DNA of 64,000 nt from Mycobacterium sp. Aquia_213 (GCF_026625985.1 NZ_CP113116.1:186001-250000); one strand, 5' to 3'; positions 32,406 to 41,390 are shown, counted from the first letter of the stretch. Program-made: numbers and translations. The notes: generated from the letters alone by a model not told the origin.

Positions 32406-32418
32406 CCTTGCCGTCCAG

Positions 32419-32457
32419 GAGTAACGCGGTTACTCTACTCGGGATAACACGGTTACT
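32419..32457. promoter_or_regulatory. Two GTAAC-GTTAC boxes, predicted TetR operators
   Basis: A perfect 17-bp palindrome with arms GAGTAAC/GTTACTC around GCG (32419-32435), and a second weaker copy TAACACGGTTACT (32445-32457), 23 bases apart start to start. They lie between the tetR (start 32405) and SDR (start 32501) genes. Confidence 0.7.
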
Positions 32458-32500
32458 GCTACCCACTGGTCGCCGTGCCGGCGCAATGAAGCGAGGTCTG

Positions 32501-33331
32501 ATGGGTCGCCTGGACGGCAAGGTCGCATTTATCACTGGGGTGGCACGCGGTCAGGGCCGCAGTCACGCGATTCGCTTGGCGCGCGACGGGGCCAGCATTA
32601 TCGGCGTGGACATCTGTGCAGACATCGCGGCCAACCACTACCCGATGGCCAGCCGAGCCGAACTCGACGAGACGGTCGACCTCGTCGAGGCCGAGGGCGG
32701 CAAAATGCTGGGGTCGGTCGCCGACGTGCGTGATTTCGATCAAATCAAAACCGCGGTGGACGCCGGTGTCGAGCACTTTGGGCGACTCGACATCGTGCTG
32801 GCGAACGCGGGAATTGCGCCAGTGGGCTTCCGCGAGCTGAGTATCGAAGAAGAGCTGGCTCAGTGGAAAGCTGTTGTGGGGGTAAACCTCGACGGGGCGT
32901 ATCACTCCGCGCAGGCGGCGATCCCGCATCTGCTGGCCGGCAACCGCGGCGGAGTCATCATCTTCACCAGTTCCACGGCAGGGCTAAAGGGCTTTGGGGG
33001 CCTGCAAGGCGGAGGGTTGGGCTATTCGGCGTCCAAACACGGCATCGTTGGACTGATGCGCACGCTGGCGAACGCCTTGGCGCCGGCCAACATTCGTGTC
33101 AACACGGTGCACCCAACTGCGGTCAACACCATGATGGCCGTGAACCCTGCGATGACGGAGTTCTTGGAGAACTATCCCGGATCGGGTGCACATCTGCAGA
33201 ACCCGCTGCCCGTCGAGATGCTCGAGCCGTCGGACATCAGTGCCGCAATCGCCTATCTGGCGTCTGACGAGGCCAAGTATGTGACCGGTGTGACCTTCCC
33301 GGTCGATGCCGGCTTCTGCAACAAGCTATGA
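32501..33331 (+). CDS. Mycofactocin-coupled SDR oxidoreductase
   Basis: A 276-residue SDR of the TIGR03971 type: GVARGQGRSHAIRLARDGA cofactor motif, the diagnostic insert after beta-2 (VDICADIAANHYPMASRAEL then DETVDLVEAEG), NAG near residue 99, catalytic SSTAG and YSASKHG. Such enzymes hold NAD tightly and re-oxidise it through mycofactocin, typically oxidising carveol-like or other secondary alcohols. The ATG at 32501 follows GCGAGGT; an ATG at 32486 is also in frame. The following SDR gene overlaps by four bases. Confidence 0.9.
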   Translation: MGRLDGKVAFITGVARGQGRSHAIRLARDGASIIGVDICADIAANHYPMASRAELDETVDLVEAEGGKMLGSVADVRDFDQIKTAVDAGVEHFGRLDIVLANAGIAPVGFRELSIEEELAQWKAVVGVNLDGAYHSAQAAIPHLLAGNRGGVIIFTSSTAGLKGFGGLQGGGLGYSASKHGIVGLMRTLANALAPANIRVNTVHPTAVNTMMAVNPAMTEFLENYPGSGAHLQNPLPVEMLEPSDISAAIAYLASDEAKYVTGVTFPVDAGFCNKL

Positions 33332-34164
33332 GTAGCAACAAGATCGATGGTGAAGCACGCCCGATCGGACGGGTAGCGGGAAAGCGTGTATTGGTCACCG
33401 GGGCGGCGCGCGGAATGGGCCGCAGTCACGCGGTGCGACTGGCCGAGGAAGGTGCCGACCTCATCCTGGTCGACATCTGCGCTTCGCTGCCAGAGTTGGA
33501 GTACCCACTGGCCTCGCGGGAAGATCTTGACGAGACCGCTCGCCTGGTCGAAAAGCACGATCGCCACGCCATCACCCGGGTGGTCGATATCCGCGACGCT
33601 GACGCGTTGGCGGCGGCGGTCGCCGACTGTGTGGAAGAGCTGGGCGGGTTGGATGCGGCCGTGGCCAACGCCGGTGTTCTGACCGTCGGAACTTGGGATT
33701 CAACGACTTCCGAACAGTGGCGCACGGTGGTCGACGTTAATCTCATCGGCACCTGGAACACCTGCGCTGCAGCGTTGCCGCATCTGCTCGATGCGGGCGG
33801 CAGCTTGATTCTCATCAGCTCCTCGGCTGGCATTAAAGGCACGCCGTTGCACCTGCCCTACACCGCCTCCAAGCATGGGGTTGTCGGACTGAGCAAGGCG
33901 TTGGCCAATGAGCTGGCGGCGCAGAGCATTCGGGTCAATACCGTGCACCCCACCGGGGTAGACACCGGCATGCGGCCGGAGTCGATGCAGAAGATTCTGG
34001 CCGAAACTCGTTCGGACTTAATCCCGATCTTCTTGAATGCCTTGCCTGCCGTGATGGCGGAGCCGATCGACATCAGCAACGCAGTGTTGTTCCTCGTGTC
34101 CGATGAGTCAAGATTTGTGACCGGACTCGAGTTCAAGGTTGACGCCGGCGTCACCCTGCGGTGA
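33328..34164 (+). CDS. Mycofactocin-coupled SDR oxidoreductase (second)
   Basis: A 278-residue paralogue of the preceding SDR: GAARGMGRSHAVRLAEEGA, insert VDICASLPELEYPLASREDL, NAG, ISSSAGIKG and YTASKHG. The C-terminus VTGLEFKVDAGVTLR matches the family. ATGA overlap with the first SDR indicates co-translation. Two sequential alcohol oxidations, or oxidation of stereoisomers, are possible roles in the same pathway. Confidence 0.9.
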   Translation: MSSNKIDGEARPIGRVAGKRVLVTGAARGMGRSHAVRLAEEGADLILVDICASLPELEYPLASREDLDETARLVEKHDRHAITRVVDIRDADALAAAVADCVEELGGLDAAVANAGVLTVGTWDSTTSEQWRTVVDVNLIGTWNTCAAALPHLLDAGGSLILISSSAGIKGTPLHLPYTASKHGVVGLSKALANELAAQSIRVNTVHPTGVDTGMRPESMQKILAETRSDLIPIFLNALPAVMAEPIDISNAVLFLVSDESRFVTGLEFKVDAGVTLR

Positions 34165-34194
34165 ATGCCTGCATCTCGAGCAGAAAGCCAGACG

Positions 34195-35010
34195 ATGACA
34201 GCAATCGAGACCGAACGTTCCGAATGCGGCAGGCGTTGGTTCGCAGAGGTGATGACCTTCGATCCGCCCGCCGACCGCAGTCCCACGGCCGTCGCCGGTC
34301 TGCTCGATTTCGTCTTCGGCGAGATCTGGTCGCGCCCGATTCTCAGCCGGCGAGATCGACGTTTCGTCACGCTGGCTTGCGTGGCCGCTGCTGACGCCGA
34401 GCAGCCGCTGCGCGACCATGTTTATGCGTCCCTCAACAGCGGTGACCTGTCGATCATCGAAATACGAGAAGCCGTATTGCATTTCGCGGTGTACTGCGGG
34501 TGGCCGAAGGCGTCGCGGTTCAACATGATCGTCGACGAACAATGGGATCGCATCCACCGCGACCGCGGCGAGTCGGTACCGGAGCCAGAACCATTGCTGC
34601 CACTGGCCACTCCGAGTGACCCAGAGCAACGACTGTTGGACGGCGAGCAATCTTTTCGCGACGTCAACTGTATGCCGTATGTGCCGATCCGCGACAACCC
34701 GTATTCCGGCGCGGGCATCTTGAACTTCGTGTTCGGTGAGATGTGGCTGCGCCCGGGCCTGGGAATGAAAGAGCGACGGCTCGTGACCGTGGCATGCGTG
34801 GCGATTCAGGACGCACCCATACCGATCCTGAGTCACGTCTATGCCGCACTCAAAAGTCGTGATGTCTCATTCGACGAAATGGATGAATTAGCATTACATT
34901 TCGCCGCCTACTACGGGTGGGCCAAAGCCTCTCACCTTGGTGATGTGATCACCGAGCAGAAACAGCGCATCCTGAGTGAGTGGGCGGCCGAAGCCCAGGA
35001 AACCTCATGA
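34195..35010 (+). CDS. Tandem-domain carboxymuconolactone decarboxylase-family protein
   Basis: A 271-residue protein made of two CMD-fold halves: first half FVFGEIWSRPILSRRDRRFVTLACVAA then LHFAVYCGWPKASRFN; second half FVFGEMWLRPGLGMKERRLVTVACVAI then LHFAAYYGWAKASHLGD. The repeat shows an internal duplication. The Y-x-GW-x-KA motif is the CMD active-site region; the cysteines of AhpD peroxidases are absent. The ATG at 34195 is chosen; an ATG at 34165 directly abutting the SDR stop is an alternative. Its stop overlaps the ALDH start (ATGA). Confidence 0.82.
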   Translation: MTAIETERSECGRRWFAEVMTFDPPADRSPTAVAGLLDFVFGEIWSRPILSRRDRRFVTLACVAAADAEQPLRDHVYASLNSGDLSIIEIREAVLHFAVYCGWPKASRFNMIVDEQWDRIHRDRGESVPEPEPLLPLATPSDPEQRLLDGEQSFRDVNCMPYVPIRDNPYSGAGILNFVFGEMWLRPGLGMKERRLVTVACVAIQDAPIPILSHVYAALKSRDVSFDEMDELALHFAAYYGWAKASHLGDVITEQKQRILSEWAAEAQETS

Positions 35011-36482
35011 TTGCTATCGAGGCCGTGCCGCCTGCCGCACCCGCCGGGCCAGTCGGTCTCCTGGTGGGTGGTGATCGGATCACCACGTCATCCGGCGCAG
35101 CCCATGAGCACATCTATCCGGCCACCGGCCAGCCGAATGCGACCATCGTGCTCGCCGGGCCGGCAGAGATCGACGATGCCGTCTCGTCGGCGCGCGAGGC
35201 CCAACGGGAATGGGTCGCGCTGACCGTGGATCGCCGCCGCGATCTGCTCATCGACCTGGCCGATGCCGTGCAGGAGAAATTCACCGAGCTCAGCGCCCTC
35301 AACGTCCATGACTACGCCGTCCCAGTCTCTATGGCGGGGACCTCGGTGCTCTTGGAGCGGTTCCTGCGTTACTTCGCCGGATACGCTGACAAACCCCACG
35401 GGTCGAACACGCCGGTCACGGGATCGTTCGATGTCAATTTCGTCGAGCGTGAACCCTATGGTGTCGTCGGCGTCATCGCTCCCTGGAACGGTGCCCTGGT
35501 TGTCGCGGGCGCGTGCGTGGCGCCGGCGTTGGCCGCGGGAAATGCGGTCATCTTCAAGCCATCCGAGGTGGCGCCGCTGGCCTCGTTGCGCTTTGGCGAA
35601 CTGTGCATCGAAGCTGGCCTGCCACCGGGGCTCGTCAACGTCTTACCCGCCCAGGCTGACGGCGGGCAGGCGCTGGCAGAGCATCCCGGCATCGGCAAGC
35701 TCCATTTCACCGGTGGGGGTGCTACTGCGCGCAAGGTCCTGCAATCGGCCGCGATCAACCTCACCCCCGTTGTTGCCGAGCTTGGGGGAAAGTCAGCCAA
35801 CATCGTCTTCGCAGACGCTGACCTGGACACCGCCGCCGTGATCTCCGCCCACCAAGGCCCGCTGATGCAGTCGGGTCAAAGCTGTGCTTGCGCAAGCCGG
35901 CTGCTGGTGCACGAGTCGATCTACGACGCCTTCGTGGAGAAATTCCTGGCTAACGTCAACGCGGCGAAAATCGGCGACCCGTTCGATCCCTCGGTGATGT
36001 TCGGACCCGTCATCAGTCAGGCCGCCGTCGACCGGATACTGCAGGCAATCGACAACGCCGTCAGCGCCCGCGCCGGTGAGCTTCTCACTGGCTGGCATCG
36101 CATCGGGGGCGAACTTGCCTGCGGCTACTACATCGAACCAACCGTTCTCGGAGACGTGGACAACTCGTCGGAACTCGCGCAAACCGAAACATTCGGACCG
36201 GTGGTGTCTCTTATCAGGTTCAGCGATGACGCCGAAGCAGTGCGGATCGCCAACGACACTCCCTACGGTCTGAATGCCTTCATCCACACCCGCGACCTCA
36301 ATCGCGCCCACCGCGTCGCCCGTCAACTAGAAGCCGGCTCGGTGTGGGTCAACAAGTTCAGCGACATCGAACCCCAAGGGCCCTATGGCGGCTACAAGCA
36401 AAGTGGGTTCGGTCGCACCGGCGGCATCGAAGGTCTGCGCGAGTTTCAGCAGACCAAGAACATCCGCATCGGCATGGGCTGA
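35007..36482 (+). CDS. NAD(P)-dependent aldehyde dehydrogenase
   Basis: A 491-residue aldehyde dehydrogenase. N-terminal Rossmann segment APWNGALVVAGACVAPALAAGN, general-base Glu in VAELGGKSANIVF, catalytic Cys at about 293 in SGQSCACAS, C-terminal ETFGPVVSLIRF and the terminal FSDIEPQGPYGGYKQSGFGR block. All catalytic residues are present. Coupled to the tandem CMD gene and followed after 47 bases by the 3-HIBADH-like gene. It probably oxidises an aldehyde formed from a P450- or SDR-derived alcohol. Confidence 0.92.
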   Translation: MIAIEAVPPAAPAGPVGLLVGGDRITTSSGAAHEHIYPATGQPNATIVLAGPAEIDDAVSSAREAQREWVALTVDRRRDLLIDLADAVQEKFTELSALNVHDYAVPVSMAGTSVLLERFLRYFAGYADKPHGSNTPVTGSFDVNFVEREPYGVVGVIAPWNGALVVAGACVAPALAAGNAVIFKPSEVAPLASLRFGELCIEAGLPPGLVNVLPAQADGGQALAEHPGIGKLHFTGGGATARKVLQSAAINLTPVVAELGGKSANIVFADADLDTAAVISAHQGPLMQSGQSCACASRLLVHESIYDAFVEKFLANVNAAKIGDPFDPSVMFGPVISQAAVDRILQAIDNAVSARAGELLTGWHRIGGELACGYYIEPTVLGDVDNSSELAQTETFGPVVSLIRFSDDAEAVRIANDTPYGLNAFIHTRDLNRAHRVARQLEAGSVWVNKFSDIEPQGPYGGYKQSGFGRTGGIEGLREFQQTKNIRIGMG

Positions 36483-36529
36483 GCGTGACCAGGTGACCAC
36501 CACGGACACGGCGCTGTGAAGGCCGGTTG

Positions 36530-37351
36530 ATGCGCGTCGGATTCATCGGATTGGGCAGCCAGGGCGCGCCGATGGCGCGCCGGATCATCGAAGCCGACTA
36601 CCCGACGACGCTGTGGGCGCGCCGGGCGGCAACGTTGGAGCCGTTTGCCGCCACCCCGGCGAAGGTCGCCGCCTCCCCAGCCGAACTCGCCGCCGAAAGC
36701 GATCTGGTCTGCTTGTGCGTCATTGGCGATGCCGACATCGAAGAACTCGCCGGTGGTGAGCACGGAGTGCTTGCGGGGCTTAAACCGGGCGGTGTGATCG
36801 CGGTGCATAGCACCGTGCATCCCGACACCTGCCGGGAGATCGCCAAGCATGCTGGCGCACAGAATGTTTCGGTTATCGATGCCCCGGTGAGCGGCGGCGG
36901 CGCAGCGGCATCCGAAGGGCGTCTGCTGGTGATGGTCGGTGGGGACACGGCGGTCGTCGAACGCTGCCGACCAGTCTTGCAGACCTATGCCGACCCAGTC
37001 GTGCACCTTGGCGAGCTGGGGTCCGGGCAGACCGCGAAGCTACTGAACAATCTGATCTTTACCGCCAACCTGGGAACGGCGGCTAATGGCCTATCGCTCG
37101 CGAAGACCCTCGGCGTATCCCCGGAGGGTCTCAGCGAAGTTGTCTCGCGCGGTAGCGGAAATAGCTTCGCGCTCAACGTAATCAACGGTACCGGCGGATT
37201 GGGCCAGCTTGCCGGATACGCGGGACCGCTACTGCAGAAGGATGCGCGACTGATCGTTGACCTCGCCGACTCGGCTTCGGCACACGCGGGTGCCGTTCTC
37301 GACGCCGCCGACGCGGCGCTGGCCCTGATGGGCCATCCTCGGTCTGGGTGA
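36530..37351 (+). CDS. 3-hydroxyisobutyrate dehydrogenase-family oxidoreductase
   Basis: A 273-residue beta-hydroxyacid dehydrogenase: Rossmann motif VGFIGLGSQGAPMARRI at the N-terminus, substrate motif DAPVSGGGAAASEGRLLVMVGG near residues 117-134, and the catalytic Lys in GSGQTAKLLNNLIF near 165. It oxidises 3-hydroxy acids with NAD(P). The ATG at 36530 is preferred to the adjacent TTG. Last gene of the plus-strand operon that begins at 32501. Confidence 0.88.
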   Translation: MRVGFIGLGSQGAPMARRIIEADYPTTLWARRAATLEPFAATPAKVAASPAELAAESDLVCLCVIGDADIEELAGGEHGVLAGLKPGGVIAVHSTVHPDTCREIAKHAGAQNVSVIDAPVSGGGAAASEGRLLVMVGGDTAVVERCRPVLQTYADPVVHLGELGSGQTAKLLNNLIFTANLGTAANGLSLAKTLGVSPEGLSEVVSRGSGNSFALNVINGTGGLGQLAGYAGPLLQKDARLIVDLADSASAHAGAVLDAADAALALMGHPRSG

Positions 37352-37376
37352 TCGTCGGCCTGGGTATCCGGGTGCC

Positions 37377-38831
37377 TCAGAGCTGCGCGTATACGGTCTT
37401 GGTTTGCATGAAGCTTTCGATGCCGTCGCGGCCCCACTCATAGCCCCAGCCGGACTGCTTGTGTCCACCGAACGGCATCGAATGGTCGAACACCATCTGG
37501 CAGTTGAGGGTGATGGTGCCGGCCTGCAGGCACTTTGCCAATCGGTGTGCGCGGCTGATGTCTTTGGTCCACGCGGTAGCGGCCAGCCCGTAGTCGGAGT
37601 TGTTGGCCAGCGCTATCACTTCGTCGTCGTCATCGAACGGCAGGACCGCGACCACCGGACCGAAAATCTCCTGCTGATAGAGCCTCATGGCGGGGTCGAC
37701 GTCGGTGAGCACGGTCGGCTGAACGAAGTAGCCGTTACGGTCGAGCCGGTCACCCCCTGTTACCACTTGCACCCCGTCGCGCTTGCCTTCGTCGATGAAG
37801 CCCATCACGCGGGTGAGCTGCTTTTCGCTGATAATTGGACCGATGAGTGCCTTGTCGTCAGTGGGGCCGCCCAGCTTGACCGAGTTCGCCAGGTTCGCAA
37901 CGCCTTCGACGACCCGCTCATAGATGCCCTGCTGGGCGAAGATGCGTGATCCGCTGATGCAGCCCTGACCGGAGTGGATGAAGATGCCCATTGCGGCCAT
38001 CATGATCGCGGTGTCGACGTCGGCGTCGTCGTAGATCAGCACCGGTGATTTCCCGCCGAGTTCGAGCATGACTCTTTTGAGGTTGCCACCCGCGGCCTGC
38101 ACGATCTGCTTGCCGACCTCGGTTGAGCCGGTGAAGGCGACCTTCTCGATGCCCGGATGGGCGGTGATCGCCGCGCCAGCCGTGTGTCCGTATCCGATCA
38201 CCAGATTGACCACGCCGTCAGGAATCCCGGCTTCGGTGAGGATCTTTTCCAGGAGCAGCGCCGAAAGAGGGGTTTCCTCGGCAGGCTTGACCACACAGCT
38301 GCAACCGGCAGCGAGTGCAGGCGCGAGCTTGGTGCACGCGTTGAATACCGGGCCGTTCCACGGGAAGATCAGTCCGACCACACCGTAGGGTTCCTTGAGG
38401 GTGTAGGCGTGCATGGTCGAGTACGCGCCGGTGATGCCGCCGGTCTGCTGGATGTCGTGAGCGATGCCGTTGACCTTCGTACACCAGCCCGCGTAATAGC
38501 GGAACGTCTCGGCGCTGGTGGACATGATCAACGACGCCTGCTTGTAGGGCATACCGGTATTCAGCGAATCGATTTGGGCGAGTTCGTCGGCGTACTGGTC
38601 AATCGAATCGGCCACGCGCCATAAGACTTTGGCCCGCTCGTTCCCGGGCAGTCCGCGCCAGGTCCCCGCACCGACGCTGGCGCGGGCCTGGGCGACGGCC
38701 TCGTCGACCGCTGCAGCACCACCGTCAGTGAATTCGGTGATCTGCTCTTCGGTCGCGGGGTTGATGATCGGAATCACTTCACCCGTCCCGGGTCGGTGGC
38801 GGATCTCGTCAAGGATGGACTGCACGGTCAT
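37377..38831 (-). CDS. Aldehyde dehydrogenase, paired with P450
   Basis: A 484-residue aldehyde dehydrogenase: FPWNGPVFNACTKLAPALAAG, GSTEVGKQIVQAA NAD-binding turn, LELGGKSPVLIYDDAD (Glu), catalytic Cys in SGQGCISGSRIF, and C-terminal SMPFGGHKQSGWGYEWG. All motifs are intact. It lies 41 bases downstream of the P450 gene on the same strand, so ferredoxin, P450 and this enzyme probably form one operon: hydroxylation, then alcohol and aldehyde oxidation. Confidence 0.92.
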   Translation of the reverse strand: MTVQSILDEIRHRPGTGEVIPIINPATEEQITEFTDGGAAAVDEAVAQARASVGAGTWRGLPGNERAKVLWRVADSIDQYADELAQIDSLNTGMPYKQASLIMSTSAETFRYYAGWCTKVNGIAHDIQQTGGITGAYSTMHAYTLKEPYGVVGLIFPWNGPVFNACTKLAPALAAGCSCVVKPAEETPLSALLLEKILTEAGIPDGVVNLVIGYGHTAGAAITAHPGIEKVAFTGSTEVGKQIVQAAGGNLKRVMLELGGKSPVLIYDDADVDTAIMMAAMGIFIHSGQGCISGSRIFAQQGIYERVVEGVANLANSVKLGGPTDDKALIGPIISEKQLTRVMGFIDEGKRDGVQVVTGGDRLDRNGYFVQPTVLTDVDPAMRLYQQEIFGPVVAVLPFDDDDEVIALANNSDYGLAATAWTKDISRAHRLAKCLQAGTITLNCQMVFDHSMPFGGHKQSGWGYEWGRDGIESFMQTKTVYAQL

Positions 38832-38872
38832 GGCAAAATCCCTCGGTCAAGAGTGCGGCTCATCGGTGATGG

Positions 38873-40153
38873 TCAGTGTTCCGGGGTGAACTCGATGTGC
38901 AGCTCGGTAAGCCCACGCAGCAGGAACGTAGGTTCATAGCGATATTGGCGCTTGATGGGCGGACCGTGCTTGGCCTCAGTGATCCTCATCTCGCGCGTCC
39001 GGTCGAGTAGGCGGTTGATCGTGATCTGTCCTTCCACTCGCGCAAGCGGGGCACCCGCGCAAGTGTGGATACCGCGACCGAAGGCGATATGCTCACGCAC
39101 GTTCTTGCGGTCGACCTGGAACTCGTTGGGATTGTCAAACTTTCGCGGATCGCGATTGGCCGCACCCAGGCACAGCATGATCACCGTGCCCGCCGGGATA
39201 GGTACCCCGCCCAACGTGGTGGTCTTACGCGCCAGCCGGAAGTCGATCTTGGTCGGGCTCTGCATGCGCAATGCCTCTTCGATGAACGCGCCGATCAGAT
39301 CCCGGTCAGCACGCAGACGCTCTTGTAGCTCGGGTTGGTCACCAAGGATCTGCACTGCCGAGCTGAGAAGTTTGGTCACAGTCTCCTGGCCGGCCGCGAA
39401 CAAAAAGGTGGCCGGCCTGACGACCTCCAGTAGCGGTGGCGTCGAGCCGTCGGGGTATGTGGCGGTGGCCAATCCGGTGAGCACGTCCTCGCGAGGTTGT
39501 TGGCGCCGCTCGGCGATGTAGCCGCTGAACAGTTCGTCGAGATACTGCAACGGGTTGCTGCCCACCGGCTCGTGATCCAGGGCGCCGACCCTGGCGCCGG
39601 GTGCATTACCCGCACCGAGATTGCGGCGGATCTCCGCGCGGTCCTCGTAGGGAACTCCGAGTAGGTCCGCGATCGCCAATGTCGCGAAGGGTTTGCCGTA
39701 CTCGCCGAGGAATTCGCAGTGGCCGTTGGCGATGAACTCATCGAACTGCCGGTCCGCCAGCTGCCAAATGTAGTCTTTGTTTTCCTGCAGCCGACGAGGA
39801 GTCAGCAGCCGCCCCAACAGGGAACGCGCCTTCTCGTGTTCGGGGGGATCCATGACCACCATGTGCTCAAAGATCGGGAACTGGTGGCGATGGGCTTCGA
39901 TCTGGTCGCTGATGTCATCACCATCGGGGGTAAAAGGCAGCGGCGGGAACGGGCCGCCGATCGCGTTGACCGCCGAGAACGACTCGACATCTTTGAACGC
40001 GGCCTGGACCTCCTGGTAGCCGGTGACTGCCACCACCCCATGGTGCGGCTCCCGGAACACCGGCCCCTGGCTGCGCAGATAATCCCAGTACTCATAGGGG
40101 TCTTGCGCGATGTCGGCGTCGGTGAAGTAGTCGACGTCAGCGAGATCGGTCAT
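38873..40153 (-). CDS. Cytochrome P450
   Basis: A 426-residue bacterial class I P450. The heme-thiolate loop FGRGIHTCAG carries the ligand Cys at about 365, ExxR is E293-R296 (EEALRMQSP), and the I-helix reads AAGQETVTK (254-260) with Glu replacing the usual Asp of AGxDT. The protein is soluble, without a membrane anchor. A 3Fe-4S ferredoxin gene sits 49 bases upstream, its likely electron donor, and an aldehyde dehydrogenase follows. The substrate is unknown, perhaps a terpenoid, steroid or alkyl chain. Confidence 0.94.
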   Translation of the reverse strand: MTDLADVDYFTDADIAQDPYEYWDYLRSQGPVFREPHHGVVAVTGYQEVQAAFKDVESFSAVNAIGGPFPPLPFTPDGDDISDQIEAHRHQFPIFEHMVVMDPPEHEKARSLLGRLLTPRRLQENKDYIWQLADRQFDEFIANGHCEFLGEYGKPFATLAIADLLGVPYEDRAEIRRNLGAGNAPGARVGALDHEPVGSNPLQYLDELFSGYIAERRQQPREDVLTGLATATYPDGSTPPLLEVVRPATFLFAAGQETVTKLLSSAVQILGDQPELQERLRADRDLIGAFIEEALRMQSPTKIDFRLARKTTTLGGVPIPAGTVIMLCLGAANRDPRKFDNPNEFQVDRKNVREHIAFGRGIHTCAGAPLARVEGQITINRLLDRTREMRITEAKHGPPIKRQYRYEPTFLLRGLTELHIEFTPEH

Positions 40154-40202
40154 TTAGTCCAGATCCTTTCCGGGGCCGAAGAAATCAGGGCGACAAGCTG
40201 CA

Positions 40203-40415
40203 TCATGGTGACGTCTCTTCGACGACCATGCTGATGGCTTGACGGGGACAGGCGGCGACGGCGGCTTCCACGTTGTGCTGTGAGGACTCTTTCGGCGTCT
40301 CATCGCAAGTCGCGATGTCATCGCCGAGGTCGAAGACCTCGGGGGCGATCTCGATACACAGGGCATGCGCCTCGCATAGGCCGGGATCCACCCGCACGCG
40401 AAGGTGTGCGGTCAT
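40203..40415 (-). CDS. 3Fe-4S ferredoxin with His in the cluster motif
   Basis: A 70-residue ferredoxin. Cluster ligands are Cys14, Cys20 and Cys56 (before Pro57); the second position of the usual CxxCxxC is His17 (CEAHALC). This CxxHxxC...CP pattern is known for mycobacterial ferredoxins that serve P450s, where the variable residue tunes potential. The gene starts the ferredoxin-P450-ALDH operon, divergent from a tetR gene whose box lies between them. Confidence 0.93.
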   Translation of the reverse strand: MTAHLRVRVDPGLCEAHALCIEIAPEVFDLGDDIATCDETPKESSQHNVEAAVAACPRQAISMVVEETSP

Positions 40416-40502
40416 CGTCGCCGACCTTTACCGTCGGCGGCGCTCTTCGGCGCGGTCGGCATGGACCCTCCATCCGTTACGCTCTACTTCGCGGCTTCAT
40501 AA

Positions 40503-40520
40503 CTGATCGATCGACCAAAT
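40503..40520. promoter_or_regulatory. Shared TetR box, copy 1 (P450 operon / tetR)
   Basis: CTGATCGATCGAC (40503-40515) followed by CAAAT lies between the divergent ferredoxin (start 40415) and tetR (start 40535) genes. The identical 13-mer recurs at 41305-41317 ahead of the SDR gene at 41391. Two exact copies at two promoters around one regulator gene indicate a shared operator. Confidence 0.65.
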
Positions 40521-40534
40521 TGCTAGGATGCGGT

Positions 40535-41194
40535 ATGCCTACCACGTCCCGCGCGGCCCGGTCAAGCAACCGGGAGCTGGCCAACACAGTGCCGACTCCG
40601 CGCAGCAAAAGGAACGGTGATGCTGGGGCCCGCAGCAAGTTGATCGAGGCGACCGCCCGGATCATGCGCGATGAAGGCTATGCCGCGGCCACGTCACGGC
40701 GGGTGGCCGCCGAGGCAGGCGTCAAGCAGGCGCTGGTTTACTACTACTTTCCGACGATGGACGACCTGTTCCTGGACGTGCTGCGCGCCGGCGCGGAGGC
40801 TGCGCTGGTGCGGATGCGAGCCCTGCTCGCCGATGACGATCCCCTCCAGGCGCTGTGGCTGATGAACAGCGATCCCGCATTGACGACTCTCAACGCCGAG
40901 TTCATGGCATTAGCCAACCACCGCAAGTCAATTGGAGCCGAGCTCAAAGCGTACGCCGAACGTGTCCGCGACATCGAGACGGCGGCCGTCACGATGGTGC
41001 TGCGCGCCAACGACATCGATCTTGAGAAGTATCCACCAGCCGCGATCTCGATGCTGATCGCGCAAACCGCGCGCAGCCTGTGCAACGAGAACGCCGTCGG
41101 CGTCACCCAAGGCCACGATGAATTGCGCGCCTTCGTCCAACGTCAGATCAGCCTGCTAAAGGCAGCTGCGCCCGGGTCGATGCAGCGCAGCTAG
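40535..41194 (+). CDS. TetR-family regulator of the P450 cluster
   Basis: A 219-residue TetR protein with a basic 30-residue N-terminal leader, helix-turn-helix SKLIEATARIMRDEGYAAATSRRVAAEAGVKQALVYYYFPTMDDLF and a C-terminal helical effector domain. It lies between the ferredoxin-P450-ALDH operon (divergent) and an SDR gene (downstream, same strand), and the 13-bp box appears at both promoters, so it likely represses both and itself. Confidence 0.88.
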   Translation: MPTTSRAARSSNRELANTVPTPRSKRNGDAGARSKLIEATARIMRDEGYAAATSRRVAAEAGVKQALVYYYFPTMDDLFLDVLRAGAEAALVRMRALLADDDPLQALWLMNSDPALTTLNAEFMALANHRKSIGAELKAYAERVRDIETAAVTMVLRANDIDLEKYPPAAISMLIAQTARSLCNENAVGVTQGHDELRAFVQRQISLLKAAAPGSMQRS

Positions 41195-41304
41195 CGCCTG
41201 TTGGCGCTCCGGGGAGAGCGGCAGTCGCGTTCGCTGTCTGCAGAGCTATCGGACGCCGTTCGTCGACGTCTGTTGACAACCGGACCGAAGCGGTGTCAGG
41301 ATTC

Positions 41305-41331
41305 CTGATCGATCGACAAACTAATTTGTTG
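41305..41331. promoter_or_regulatory. Shared TetR box, copy 2 (SDR promoter)
   Basis: CTGATCGATCGAC (41305-41317) is identical to the box at 40503 and is extended here by an ACAAA/TTTGT dyad (41316-41329). It lies 60-86 bases upstream of the SDR start at 41391, in a 196-base intergenic gap that holds no gene. Confidence 0.62.
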
Positions 41332-41390
41332 AGAACAATCAGCGCGCCGGGCCACTGACAGATCCGGCTTGGGAGCAGTGAGGTGCAGTC

